A stretch of DNA of 27,355 nt from Minisyncoccota bacterium (GCA_938048445.1 CALIVE010000050.1:1-27355), one strand, 5' to 3'. Shown: positions 7,520-15,757, counted from the stretch's first letter. Translations and numbers: made by a program. The notes: generated by a model from the letters alone, not told the origin.

Positions 7520-8475
7520 AAATCAAACAATAATTTTTTAGCAATTTCAAAATATTTATCTTTTTTTGTTTCAATTGTTTTATCAACATATTCTTTAAGA
7601 ATTTTCTCTAAATTAAATTCGTTCTGCGAAACTTTTAAAATCTCTTTTTTGTTTTCATCTTTTTTAGCAACTAAAACTTGTAAAACATTATCAGGCAAAT
7701 TTTGTATTTTTTTAAGTTCCTCTTCATTTATTATAAGGCGATAATAACAATTTTCATCATTTATTTCAGAAATTGAATACACAGTTTTATATTTTTTACA
7801 ATTAGTTTGAATAAATTCTAATTCATTTTTATCTAAATCAAATATCCACACACCTTTTTGCTCATTTTCATCATTAAAATTTAATTGCAAAACAGAACCA
7901 ATTTGAACAACATTTTTTATTTTATACATTTTATGACAATGCCCTGAAAATATCCATTCAAATTTATTTGAATAATCAGACCAATTAAATAATTCTTCTT
8001 CTGGCGGACGACTAAAAATAATTGGAAAATTTAAAAGCAATTGATGTAAAAATAAAATATCACCATCTGGTATTTTGATTTTGTTTATCTCTTTTGTATA
8101 AGGAATAAACACAAATTTTTTGTCTTTTATTTTAACAACTTTTGGAATACTAATAACTTTAAAATTTCTTAAACCAAATAACTCAAGAGATGTTATTTGT
8201 TCAATATATTTGTCGTGATTGCCAACTAAAAAATAACCTTCAATTTTAACTTCTTGAAAAATCTTTGAAATAGCATATATTGCTCGTGAATCTAACAAAT
8301 ATTTATCATTAAAAAAATCACCAGCAAAAATAAATAATTCAACATTGTTTTTATCAAAAATTTCAAATACCTCTCTTAAAATATTAATTCCATCTAAAAG
8401 ATAAGAATCCCAAATCCCTTCAACTTTCTTTCCACCTTTCCTTAAATGTAAATCACTAAAAATACCTATTTTCAT
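7516..8475 (-). CDS. Mre11/SbcD-like nuclease subunit (T4 gp47-type)
   Basis: A 319-residue calcineurin-like phosphoesterase. It is the nuclease partner of the Rad50-like protein encoded immediately downstream. Metal-binding motifs appear in the expected order: SDLHLRKG near the N-terminus, FAGDFFND around residue 50, VGNHDKY around 100, and FSGHCHKMYK around 178. The C-terminal third is probably the capping and Rad50-binding region. Length agrees with T4 gp47 (339). AAAGGATT upstream of ATG 8475 is a fair ribosome binding site. The start overlaps the exonuclease stop (ATGA). Together the pair should prepare 3' ends for RecA loading. Confidence 0.93.
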   Translation of the reverse strand: MKIGIFSDLHLRKGGKKVEGIWDSYLLDGINILREVFEIFDKNNVELFIFAGDFFNDKYLLDSRAIYAISKIFQEVKIEGYFLVGNHDKYIEQITSLELFGLRNFKVISIPKVVKIKDKKFVFIPYTKEINKIKIPDGDILFLHQLLLNFPIIFSRPPEEELFNWSDYSNKFEWIFSGHCHKMYKIKNVVQIGSVLQLNFNDENEQKGVWIFDLDKNELEFIQTNCKKYKTVYSISEINDENCYYRLIINEEELKKIQNLPDNVLQVLVAKKDENKKEILKVSQNEFNLEKILKEYVDKTIETKKDKYFEIAKKLLFDL

Positions 8476-9374
8476 AATGTTAAAATCCTTTTTAGTTTTT
8501 TCTTTTCTTTACTAATAAAAGGAATTAAAAACTCATTCGTTTTTATGGCAAATTTTTTTAATTTGTATTTAATACAAAGACTTTTAAATTTTTTAATATC
8601 TAACTCTAACTTTTCTTTTAACTTTTTTTCTAATGCATCAATAAGCTCTTTTTTTGGTGTTAAATCAATCAATTCAATATTTTTTAAAATTATATTTTTA
8701 TAAGGCTGTAATTCAGGCAAATCAATAAGTTTTTTAATATCTTTTGTTTTTGAAATTATTTTCTTAAATTGTGCAATAGTCATATTAGGAACACCATCAA
8801 TATTATCAGCTGGGTCGCCAAATAAGATTTTTTTAATCTTAAAAACTTCAATGGGCATTTTAAAATAATTTTCAAAATTATCTTTTGTTACTAATTGTTT
8901 TGGTCTTAAAACACCAACATAATCATCAACAAGCTGTAATAAATCAGTATCAGAAGAACATAAAAGACATCTTTTTTTGTTTTGTTTACAAATAAAAGCT
9001 ATGCCTGCTAAAACTTCATCAGCTTCATAACCAAAAATATCAAAAGAATTAATAGAAAGAGTTGGTAAAATTTCTCTAATTTTCTTTTCTTGAGACCAAA
9101 TCTGTCTGTCAAATTCTGAATATTCCCGTTTTTTATATTCTGGATGTTTTTCTTTTTTCATATATTTTTTTGAATCCCAAACAACAATAATTTTTTCTTT
9201 ATCAAAAAATTCACATAAAGAAGATAACCGCTGTAAAAAATTAATTATTCCACTTACCCTAACACCATTCACAAATAACCCTGGAGAAAATTCAGAATTA
9301 TATAAAAACCATTTGCCATCAATTGCAATAATATCAGGAAAAAAATTATAAATTTCTTCTAAATTAAAAGACAT
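8472..9374 (-). CDS. 5'-3' exonuclease / flap endonuclease (T4 RNase H / Pol I N-domain family)
   Basis: A 300-residue FEN-family nuclease that would remove RNA primers or flaps. This is needed because the family B polymerase here carries only a 3'-5' exonuclease. Acidic metal-binding residues are in family positions: D19 (IIAIDGKWFLY), D67 (VVWDSKKY), FGYEADE at 114-120, SSDTDLL with D142 and D144, and the helix-hairpin-helix stretch GDPADNIDGVP at 186-196. Basic residues around 73-85 (KKEKHPEYKKREY) fit the helical arch. T4 RNase H is 305 residues, a close match. No ribosome binding site is evident ahead of ATG 9374. It sits between RecA and the Mre11-like gene. Confidence 0.9.
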   Translation of the reverse strand: MSFNLEEIYNFFPDIIAIDGKWFLYNSEFSPGLFVNGVRVSGIINFLQRLSSLCEFFDKEKIIVVWDSKKYMKKEKHPEYKKREYSEFDRQIWSQEKKIREILPTLSINSFDIFGYEADEVLAGIAFICKQNKKRCLLCSSDTDLLQLVDDYVGVLRPKQLVTKDNFENYFKMPIEVFKIKKILFGDPADNIDGVPNMTIAQFKKIISKTKDIKKLIDLPELQPYKNIILKNIELIDLTPKKELIDALEKKLKEKLELDIKKFKSLCIKYKLKKFAIKTNEFLIPFISKEKKKLKRILTL

Positions 9375-9400
9375 TAAATTATTTAAATAAAATTAAATTT

Positions 9401-10384
9401 TTATAAACGAAAACTTTCTTGAATTAAACTTTCAAGCTCCTCTTGATTTTGTTTAAAATATTCTTCTAAATCATTAATCCGATAGTTTTTATCTTTATAT
9501 TTAATCCATCCTTTGTTTTCTGTTATTATCCCCTTTTCTATCAAAAAATTAATACTTGTTAAAATATCATTAATTCCTTTTTCAAAATCAAGTATAAAAA
9601 GACATTCTCTAAAAGGAGTAGCCACCTTATTTTTCACTGTTCTTGCCTTTACTGAAACACCAATTATTTTATCATCTTTAATTAATTTATCTTTTATTGT
9701 TAATTCAAGACGAACAGCAGCATAAAATTTTAATGCTTCGCCACCTGGCGTCGTCCATTTAGGTCCAAACATTACACCAATATTCTGCCTAACTTGATTA
9801 ATAATAATTAAAGTAAATTTTTCCCAAGTTAAAAACCTTTTCATTCTTCGTAAAGCAGAACTCATTGCTTTAGCACCTATGCCATAATAATTTTCACCAA
9901 AATCACCTTCAATCTCTAATCTTGAAGGAGTAGCTGCATAAGAATCCCAAAGAACTACAATTGAAGATTCACCAGAAACAGTTTCACCTGTTTTTTCAAT
10001 AAATTCAAAAACTTCTTCAATCGTATTAAGTTGAACATAAACTAATTCATTTGTATTTAAACCTAAACTTTTTGCTCTTAAAGAATCATAACTTGTTTCT
10101 GTATCAATAAGAATTGTTGTAAACCCTCTTTTTTGTGCATTAGCAAGAATTTGATATCCCAATGTGCTTTTGCCTGTTGCTTCTTGCCCAAATATTTCAA
10201 TTATCTTTCCAACAGGAATTCCTTTGCCAATAGTTTTATCTAAAATAATTGAACCAGTTGAAATCCAATCTTTAACATCAGCAATCGTTTCTTCGCCTAA
10301 TGAAACAACTGCCCCTTTACCAAAATATTTGTCGCCAATCTCAATTATTTTGTTGATTATTTTATTTTTATTTTGCTTCTCCAT
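9401..10384 (-). CDS. RecA-like recombinase
   Basis: A 327-residue strand-exchange protein. It looks more like bacterial RecA than T4 UvsX: FGKGAVVSLGEE and ISTGSIILDKTIGKGIP near the N-terminus, Walker A GQEATGKST at 66-74, ILIDTE as the next strand, WDSYAA as Walker B, then INQVRQNIGVMFGPKWTTPGGEALKF, split here as INQVRQNIGVMFGP and TTPGGEALKF, covering DNA-binding loops L1/L2. The MAW-type glutamate is present in FGQEATGK, where bacterial RecA has PESSGK. The C-terminal acidic domain is short. It follows the UvsY-like candidate with a 17-base overlap and lies with SSB, exonuclease and Rad50/Mre11, forming a recombination-dependent replication block. Confidence 0.93.
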   Translation of the reverse strand: MEKQNKNKIINKIIEIGDKYFGKGAVVSLGEETIADVKDWISTGSIILDKTIGKGIPVGKIIEIFGQEATGKSTLGYQILANAQKRGFTTILIDTETSYDSLRAKSLGLNTNELVYVQLNTIEEVFEFIEKTGETVSGESSIVVLWDSYAATPSRLEIEGDFGENYYGIGAKAMSSALRRMKRFLTWEKFTLIIINQVRQNIGVMFGPKWTTPGGEALKFYAAVRLELTIKDKLIKDDKIIGVSVKARTVKNKVATPFRECLFILDFEKGINDILTSINFLIEKGIITENKGWIKYKDKNYRINDLEEYFKQNQEELESLIQESFRL

Positions 10385-10796
10385 ATTTTAATAAACTTTC
10401 AATAAGAGATATTTTATTTTTTATTGTCTCTTCTAATCCTTTTAGGAAAAAAACTTTTCTTTTACATTCAGCAATCTCTTCTAAAAGCTTTTGGTATCTT
10501 TCATCGGAAACAACTAAAGACCAAATCGCTTTTTCTGTTGGTTTATTAGCTTCATTAAATTTATTTCGTATTTCTAATTGTAATTCTGATTCAACAAGAT
10601 TTAGTTTATCATTTTTTCTTAATAAATCATTATTAGCAAGATTGTATAAAGTGTGGATAGCAAGATGCAATTCCAAAGTTTCATTAATATCTTCTTTTAA
10701 ATTATCTTCTTTAATCTTTGTTGCGATTATGAGAATATCAGGCCTTTTAAGAATTTCAGAATTAAGAATTTTTTCTTCTAATTCAAAAATATCCAT
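10368..10796 (-). CDS. Possible UvsY-like recombination mediator
   Basis: A 142-residue helical protein with no catalytic motif. The C-terminal half (EKAIWSLVVSDERYQKLLEE, then a helix with FFLKGLEETIKNKISLIESL) resembles the pattern of T4 UvsY (137 residues), where a short 'V-L-S-D' stretch is followed by a helix ending in an 'I-K-S' repeat. UvsY loads the recombinase on SSB-coated ssDNA. The setting fits exactly: SSB directly upstream and RecA directly downstream, with the RecA start overlapping its end. AGGAGG within the SSB 3' end precedes ATG 10796. Identification depends on context and weak similarity. Confidence 0.45.
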   Translation of the reverse strand: MDIFELEEKILNSEILKRPDILIIATKIKEDNLKEDINETLELHLAIHTLYNLANNDLLRKNDKLNLVESELQLEIRNKFNEANKPTEKAIWSLVVSDERYQKLLEEIAECKRKVFFLKGLEETIKNKISLIESLLKYGEAK

Positions 10797-10798
10797 AA

Positions 10799-11551
10799 TT
10801 ATTTCCTCCTTAATTCATCACCTAAATTTTTAACCTGTTTTAAAAAATCATCAGAAGAACCCTCTTGCAATTGAACAATATCAGAAGTCTTATTAATTTC
10901 TTGTCTTTTCAAAGCTAACTCTTGTTCAGCAATTTGTTTTAAAACATCATTAGGTTGGCAAATAAAAATATTACGAAAATCAACATTTATTTTATTAAAA
11001 ATCTCATTTAATTCTTTTTCATCTTTAGCAAGAGGAGAAGTATTCGGAAAAGCAGTTAATGTATAAACAAAATACATACCGTGTTTGGATTTTTCAAGAA
11101 TAAAATCTCTTCCATTATAAGGATGTGTAAAATCACCATAGATATTTTCAATTAAATAATTAATTAAAGTCAAATGAACTTTTGAACTTGCTAAAAACAA
11201 ATAAGGAGTAGTAGGTGAAATACTTCGGTCAATAATCCAATAAGCACCTTTTTCAGATACCTCAAAATGTGAGGCAAGTCCTTGGTCTGTTAAATCCATA
11301 CTTATTGATAATCTATCAGCCATTTCGCATAAAGGACAAGGCCTGTTTTCAACAATAAGAGGACATAACACTGAAACATTTGTTAAATAATGATAACCAA
11401 TTGGAACAAAAGGCAAATCAGCTTCTGGATGTTTTATAAATCTAATTATGTTGCGTCCAATTTGAGGAATGTAAAATTGAATATTTTGTGTTTGTATTTT
11501 TTGTATTCTTTCTTTTAATACTTTTAATTTTTCAATGTTTATTTGTTTCAT
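10799..11551 (-). CDS. Single-stranded DNA-binding protein, T4 gp32 type
   Basis: A 250-residue gp32-like SSB. Evidence: NIIRFIKHPEADLPFVPIGY leading to a His-Cys zinc site, H54 then C63, C72 and C75 (VLCPLIVENRPCPLC), matching the H-C-C-C arrangement known in T4 gp32. An aromatic-rich OB-like core follows (GAYWIIDR, TPYLFLASSKVHL, GMYFVYTL). The C-terminal 50 residues are charged and probably form the protein-interaction tail. gp32 is 301 residues, so this is slightly shorter. Strong AAGGAGG ahead of the ATG, overlapping a degenerate promoter-like element. It coats ssDNA during replication and recombination. Confidence 0.88.
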   Translation of the reverse strand: MKQINIEKLKVLKERIQKIQTQNIQFYIPQIGRNIIRFIKHPEADLPFVPIGYHYLTNVSVLCPLIVENRPCPLCEMADRLSISMDLTDQGLASHFEVSEKGAYWIIDRSISPTTPYLFLASSKVHLTLINYLIENIYGDFTHPYNGRDFILEKSKHGMYFVYTLTAFPNTSPLAKDEKELNEIFNKINVDFRNIFICQPNDVLKQIAEQELALKRQEINKTSDIVQLQEGSSDDFLKQVKNLGDELRRK

Positions 11552-11560
11552 TTTTTACCT

Positions 11561-11593
11561 CCTTATTAATTAAAGGTCATTAAAAACAAATTT
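11561..11593 (-). promoter_or_regulatory. Degenerate copy of the 32-bp promoter-like element, ahead of SSB
   Basis: On the minus strand it starts AAATTTGTTTTT and ends TTTAATTAATAAGG. About 25 of 33 positions match the copy at 18696-18727, including the whole 11-base upstream box and the same spacing to a TAAT-containing core. It begins right at the stop of the methyltransferase gene and runs into the SSB ribosome binding site. Unlike the other copies, the gene it serves has a strong Shine-Dalgarno sequence. Confidence 0.4.
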
Positions 11594-12244
11594 TTAAAAA
11601 ATAGTTTTATTAACATCATTTAATCTATTTTCTATAATTTTACAATATTTAGGATTTATTTCAAATAAAATAAATCTTCTATTCATTTCTTTACAAGCAA
11701 CACCAACACTACCAGACCCAGCAAAAGGGTCTAAAACAATATCGTTTTCTTTTGTAGCAACTTCTAAAATTTCTTTGATTAATTGAACTGGTTTTTGATT
11801 TAAAACATATCTTTCCTTTTCTCTGGGAACTTCTAAAACAGCATCTTTTTTCTTATATCTTTTTGGTTGCCCTTTATCAAAAATTAAAATTATTTCATAA
11901 TTATATCTCCAATATCTACCAGAATGTGAAATTTTCTTATACCAAATAAGCATACCTGAATATCTAAAATAAGCATTAAATAAAGGAAGCCATTCTGCCA
12001 ATTTTTTACAAGAAGAAAAAAGATATAAAGAACCGTGTAATTTTAAAACTCTAAACATTTCTGGAATAAGATAATAAATAGAATTTCCTAAATCACCTAA
12101 CATTTGAAATTTCGCTCTTCATCCTTGTGCCACACCATAAGGCGGGTCAGTAATAATCAAATCAATGCTTTCATTAGGAATTTGTTTAATTAAAATATTG
12201 CTATCTCCACAAATCACTTTGTTTATTATATTTTCAAAACCCAT
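11594..12244 (-). pseudogene. DNA methyltransferase (N4/N6 beta-class order) interrupted by in-frame TGA
   Basis: A frame from ATG 12244 reads MGFENIINKVICGD and reaches motif IV as IITDPPYGVAQG, then meets TGA (codon 42, at 12119-12121). After it, the same frame stays open to 11594 and contains the rest of the enzyme: a central target-recognition section and motif I VLDPFAGSGSVGVACKEM followed by FEINPKYC. Motif IV before motif I is the beta-class arrangement of amino-methyltransferases. The break separates the catalytic DPPY from the SAM-binding half, so the enzyme should be inactive unless the TGA is read through. A single TGG (Trp) to TGA change would explain it. The fragment from 12103 (MLGDLGNSIYY) might still be translated. 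No ribosome binding site is seen for either start. Confidence 0.7.
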
Positions 12245-12271
12245 TTAAATAATGAATAACCAAAACTTTTT

Positions 12272-14434
12272 TTAAAAAAGAGTATTTTCATTTTTAAAAA
12301 GTATATTATAAATTGGCATAATTTTTAAATCAATAATTCTATAAATTATTTTTTCATAATCAATTCCAAAGCCATCTGGAAATTTATCAATAAAAGCAAT
12401 AACATCAGTTAAAGAATAACCTTTTGGCACTTTATTTACAAAAATATATTTAAAACGAGAAATAAATGGGTCAATTTTATCTATAATTTTATGTTCTAAA
12501 CTATATTTTAATGCACGAATATGAATAGGGTCAATTTTATAATCTTCTAAATTTTTAATTGAAACAGGAAAACCTAAAAGCGAAGGGTCTATTTCTTTAA
12601 TTTCTTTTTTTACCTTCTTTATAAAATTATCTATTTCATTTTTATTGCCATCACATACTAATTCATAAAATTGTTGTAAAATTTGTTTGCAATATTCAGG
12701 AGTATCAGACCTTTTTGTTTCAAAACCAACAACATCAATGTATTTTTTATCATCTTCAACAACCCTACCAAAATATCTCTTTTTAGCACCAAAGAAAATT
12801 GTTTCATAAAATTTATCAAATTTTATTGAAAGATAATGATTTTGAATATTATATTTTTTAATATAAGAATCAACAAGATTATTAAGAAGATTTTCAGAGT
12901 TTTCAATCTCTTTTTTAGCATCTTCATAATTATTTGATTTAAGTTTCAAAAAATAACTATCTGTGTCAATATAAACACATTGCAAACCACTATTTTTTTC
13001 TAAAAAACTTAATAAATCTCTTCCAAGAAAAGTAATAGTTTCAGCAACATTACGTGAATATAATCTTGAACCAACAAAAGTAGCATAACCATAAACTGCA
13101 TTTATAATTCCTTTTATTCCCATATATTTTAATTTTTCAATTTCTAAAAAATAACTTCTTTTTTTATATTCTTCTTTTAATTCTAAAAATTCTTCACAAA
13201 CATAAGGAAATAAACCTTGTTTTTCTTGCGAAAAATAAATACCATTTATATTAACTTTTTTAACATTATCATTTTCTTTGCATTCTGTTTCTGGTGATAT
13301 ATTAAATGTTCTAATAAGATTTGGATACAATGAAACAAAATCAAAACTGGCAATATTTTTAAAGAGACCTTGTTCTGGTTGCTTTACATATGCTCCTTTA
13401 AAAGTCTTATGCTCTTTTTGCTTTTTTGAAGGAAGAACAATATTTAATTTTTTTGCAAAATATAATAAAAGATTATCTATTAAACTTGAACTATAAAAAA
13501 TATCATCAAAAGTACTTCTGGCCAATTTTCTAATTACATTATAATAACCAATTATGTTAAATTTCTTTTCAAGTTTAACCATAATTTCAATATCTCTTTT
13601 GTTATACTCTAAAAGTTGTGAAAAATCATCAAAACTTTTAATATCAATTTTTTTAATAGATAAAAATTTTTCAGCAACATAATTAAGAGAATAACTATCA
13701 AGATTTTTTATAAGATTTTTAAACATTAAAAGATAATCTTGTAAACTTGTTCCTGGAATTTTATCTTCCGACAAATTAACTTCTTTCAATTCTTCAATCG
13801 GTGTCGCCTTTATGAGCCTTTTTCTTCCATAACGATTAAATAAATATGGAAAATCAAAATTTTGACTATTCCAACCTAAAATTAAATCAGGAAAATTTTC
13901 TTCCAAAAAAGATATATAACTATCTATCATCTGCTCTTCATTTTCACATTCATAATAAATAGTATCATCAGAAAATTTTGTTTTTTTTATGGTGTTTTCT
14001 TTCCAATAAAATTGATAATATTTTTCTGTTAAAGAATCCCAAACACCAATTAAATTAATAGGCAATCTTGCTTCTTTTGGATTTGGTAAACCTGACTCTG
14101 TTATAATTTCAATATCAATAAAATGATAACGCAAAGGTTCCTCAAAATCTAAATCAATTTTGTTTTCAGCATATAAATCAATTAATATACGATTTGGATA
14201 ATGAATATCTGCTTCATAAGTTTCTTCATATTTTTCTCTTTCAATTTTAACATCATAAGGACTATTACAAACTATCTTTTTTAATCTTTTTCCAAAAATA
14301 GAACAATATTCACCTTCTTCAGAAGGAATATAAAAATAAGGATAAAAATCATCAATTTTTTTAATTATAAGCGAATAATCTTTTTTGCGCTGTGTAATCC
14401 AAGCTAAATGGCCGTAAGTAAAAATGTTATTCAT
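12272..14434 (-). CDS. Family B DNA polymerase with 3'-5' exonuclease
   Basis: A 720-residue replicative polymerase. Proofreading domain: Exo I FIDIEI (D107, E109), Exo II LGWNSQNFDFPYLFNR, Exo III YNKRDIEIM. Polymerase domain: motif A SFDFVSLYPNL at about 368, motif B KGIINAVYG at about 445 followed by a nearby SRLYSRNVAE, motif C YIDTDSYF at about 490. The C-terminal part is the thumb. It is shorter than T4 gp43 (898) and closer to compact viral/archaeal PolB. It should act with the clamp and loader encoded upstream. There is no Shine-Dalgarno sequence; the leader is A-rich and preceded by a large hairpin, so translation may be regulated. The start MNNIFTYGHL is the first ATG in the frame. 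Confidence 0.93.
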   Translation of the reverse strand: MNNIFTYGHLAWITQRKKDYSLIIKKIDDFYPYFYIPSEEGEYCSIFGKRLKKIVCNSPYDVKIEREKYEETYEADIHYPNRILIDLYAENKIDLDFEEPLRYHFIDIEIITESGLPNPKEARLPINLIGVWDSLTEKYYQFYWKENTIKKTKFSDDTIYYECENEEQMIDSYISFLEENFPDLILGWNSQNFDFPYLFNRYGRKRLIKATPIEELKEVNLSEDKIPGTSLQDYLLMFKNLIKNLDSYSLNYVAEKFLSIKKIDIKSFDDFSQLLEYNKRDIEIMVKLEKKFNIIGYYNVIRKLARSTFDDIFYSSSLIDNLLLYFAKKLNIVLPSKKQKEHKTFKGAYVKQPEQGLFKNIASFDFVSLYPNLIRTFNISPETECKENDNVKKVNINGIYFSQEKQGLFPYVCEEFLELKEEYKKRSYFLEIEKLKYMGIKGIINAVYGYATFVGSRLYSRNVAETITFLGRDLLSFLEKNSGLQCVYIDTDSYFLKLKSNNYEDAKKEIENSENLLNNLVDSYIKKYNIQNHYLSIKFDKFYETIFFGAKKRYFGRVVEDDKKYIDVVGFETKRSDTPEYCKQILQQFYELVCDGNKNEIDNFIKKVKKEIKEIDPSLLGFPVSIKNLEDYKIDPIHIRALKYSLEHKIIDKIDPFISRFKYIFVNKVPKGYSLTDVIAFIDKFPDGFGIDYEKIIYRIIDLKIMPIYNILFKNENTLF

Positions 14435-14462
14435 TTTTTAATTTAACTTTTTTTATTTTATT

Positions 14463-14543
14463 AGCGGGTGGAGTAAAGAGGAGTAGGAGGTTAAAAGAAA
14501 ACAGAAAATAATGGAGGGTAATATGGCAGGAACTCCACCCGCT
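14463..14543 (-). other. GC-rich long hairpin in the DNA polymerase leader
   Basis: AGCGGGTGGAGT at 14463-14474 pairs perfectly with ACTCCACCCGCT at 14532-14543, leaving a 57-base loop. The stem is far richer in GC than the surroundings. As minus-strand RNA the loop is pyrimidine-rich and carries AACCTCCTACTCCTC, complementary to Shine-Dalgarno sequences. As plus-strand RNA the stem is followed by TTAATTTTTT, and the loop shows AGGAGG plus a tiny frame MAGTPPA. It could be a translational operator for the polymerase, a small RNA, or a replication or packaging signal. Direction and role are undetermined. Confidence 0.6.
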
Positions 14544-14560
14544 TAATTTTTTAATTATTA

Positions 14561-14602
14561 TTTAAAAAAGAAGGGCTTTGCAAAATAAATTGCAAAGCCC
14601 TT
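14561..14602 (-). terminator. Rho-independent terminator after the KH-domain gene
   Basis: A perfect 13-bp stem, AAGGGCTTTGCAA at 14571-14583 with TTGCAAAGCCCTT at 14590-14602, and a 6-base loop. On the minus strand it is followed by CTTTTTTAAA. It lies about 20 bases past the KH gene stop and should end transcription of the clamp, loader and KH block before the polymerase. Confidence 0.85.
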
Positions 14603-14623
14603 TGGTTTAATTGTTAATTTAAT

Positions 14624-14866
14624 TTATTCTTCAATGATTTCAATTTGAATCCGCTTTCCATTCTTTAAACCAACAGCTGATAATATCTGTCGCAATGCTC
14701 TAATCATTTTTCCTTCTTTGCCAATTACTTTTCCTAAATCACCACTGCCAACTTTTAATTCAAGAATTATTGTTTTTGAACCACTGATTTCTTTACAAGA
14801 GACCTCTTCTGGTTTATCTACAATCATTTTTACAACGTTTTCTAATATTTCTTTGAAAGAAACCAT
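14624..14866 (-). CDS. KH-domain RNA-binding protein (KhpA-like)
   Basis: An 80-residue protein made of one KH domain with the GxxG loop as GKEG (49-52), in GDLGKVIGKEGKMIRALRQ. The N-terminal half (VVKMIVDKPEEVS) and the end (KNGKRIQIEIIEE) match the layout of bacterial KhpA, a small RNA chaperone/translation-linked protein, over its full length. Start ATG 14866 has an excellent AGGAGGTG site. It sits between the clamp-loader block and DNA polymerase, the place held by the translational repressor gene regA in T4, which suggests, without proving, an RNA-level regulatory role. A terminator follows. It is probably acquired from a bacterial host. Confidence 0.85.
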   Translation of the reverse strand: MVSFKEILENVVKMIVDKPEEVSCKEISGSKTIILELKVGSGDLGKVIGKEGKMIRALRQILSAVGLKNGKRIQIEIIEE

Positions 14867-14893
14867 ATTCACCTCCTTCTTTTAATTTTTTAA

Positions 14894-15757
14894 TTAGTAT
14901 TTAAATCTAAATATAAGTTGAGTTAGTTCTGGCCGACTAATAAAATCTTCAAGAGTAAAAATAAATCTGTGGCCAATATTACATATTCTATCTGGTTCAA
15001 AACCAAATAATTCTTTAATTTTTTTAGAAATTTCCTCGGGAACATAAATTCTGAACCTTCCTTTATTAACACGAACAAATACTCCTTTTTGACAACCTTG
15101 AATATTTGGATACATACGCTTCAATTCATTCATTATTTTAAGATTTCTTTCTTTTGCTTTACTGATTTTTCCTTGTTCAACTTTATTTTCAACTACTTTA
15201 ACAGGAATAATTTCAGGAGATTGGTCAAATAACTTTTTTGCATCTTCACAATCTTGAAATATGTTGCAATTTTGACAAAGCTCATCATTTTTATCAAAAA
15301 GAATACCAAAACAATCGGAAGTAGTTTCGTTTATTATTTTTTCAGTCTTTAGCCATTTTGATAATCGCTCTTTAAAAGCATCGGAAATTGGAAAATTTTT
15401 TAACTCTTCTTCTTTAATATCTTTTGGGTCTTTTTCTAATTTCTTTTTTAAATAATTGTATTCTAAACGTGTTAATTCCATTTTACCTCCTATTTTAAAT
15501 GTTTTTAATTTATGAACAAAAGTTATTATTTCTTTATTTTCTACTTTATTTAATTCATTAAAGTTTTTAACTTCAACTTTTTGATTTTTCAACTGACTTA
15601 AAGCATTTTTTACATAAAATTCAAGATAAGAAGTATTAACTTTATCAAGTTTCCCCATTTTAATTAATTGATTAAGCACAGCATACTTCCAAGAATCAGG
15701 AAGTTTATATTTTTCAGCAAAATAATTAAGTTTCTTCAATAAATCTTCTAATTTCAT
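14894..15757 (-). CDS. Cys-cluster protein of unknown function, with internal start
   Basis: A 287-residue protein. Residues 1-90 are helical and Lys-rich. The centre carries a cysteine cluster, DCFGILFDKNDELCQNCNIF followed by QDC: one Cys, then about ten residues, CxxC, then Cys. This fits a zinc or iron-sulfur site of a kind recurrent in phage proteins, whose function I cannot name. The C-terminal third (GVFVRVNKGRFRIYVPEE) looks strand-rich. In frame, ATG at 15481 (Met93, MELTRLEYNYL) has a perfect AGGAGGTAAA ahead of it, so a 195-residue short form is likely made too, or instead. The full-length start at 15757 overlaps the upstream gene by 32 bases and has only AAAGAAG. Confidence 0.65.
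   Translation of the reverse strand: MKLEDLLKKLNYFAEKYKLPDSWKYAVLNQLIKMGKLDKVNTSYLEFYVKNALSQLKNQKVEVKNFNELNKVENKEIITFVHKLKTFKIGGKMELTRLEYNYLKKKLEKDPKDIKEEELKNFPISDAFKERLSKWLKTEKIINETTSDCFGILFDKNDELCQNCNIFQDCEDAKKLFDQSPEIIPVKVVENKVEQGKISKAKERNLKIMNELKRMYPNIQGCQKGVFVRVNKGRFRIYVPEEISKKIKELFGFEPDRICNIGHRFIFTLEDFISRPELTQLIFRFKY
15482..15491 (-). promoter_or_regulatory. Internal ribosome binding site for a short form
   Basis: AGGAGGTAAA directly ahead of an in-frame ATG at 15481, inside the coding region of the Cys-cluster protein. It is stronger than the site of the full-length start. The short product would keep the Cys cluster and C-terminal domain and lose the helical N-terminus. Confidence 0.55.

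Noticed and set aside
12119..12121. TGA reassigned to Trp or Gly across the genome
   Set aside because: TGA ends several genes in tight ATGA overlaps (3560, 7516, 8472), and reading past the TGA at 3009 soon meets another TGA and gives non-coding sequence. Trp is encoded by TGG throughout.
14514..14546. Plus-strand mini-frame MAGTPPA with a GGAGGGT site inside the long hairpin
   Set aside because: Seven codons only; recorded as part of the hairpin but not as a gene. The stem sequence itself dictates half of the codons.
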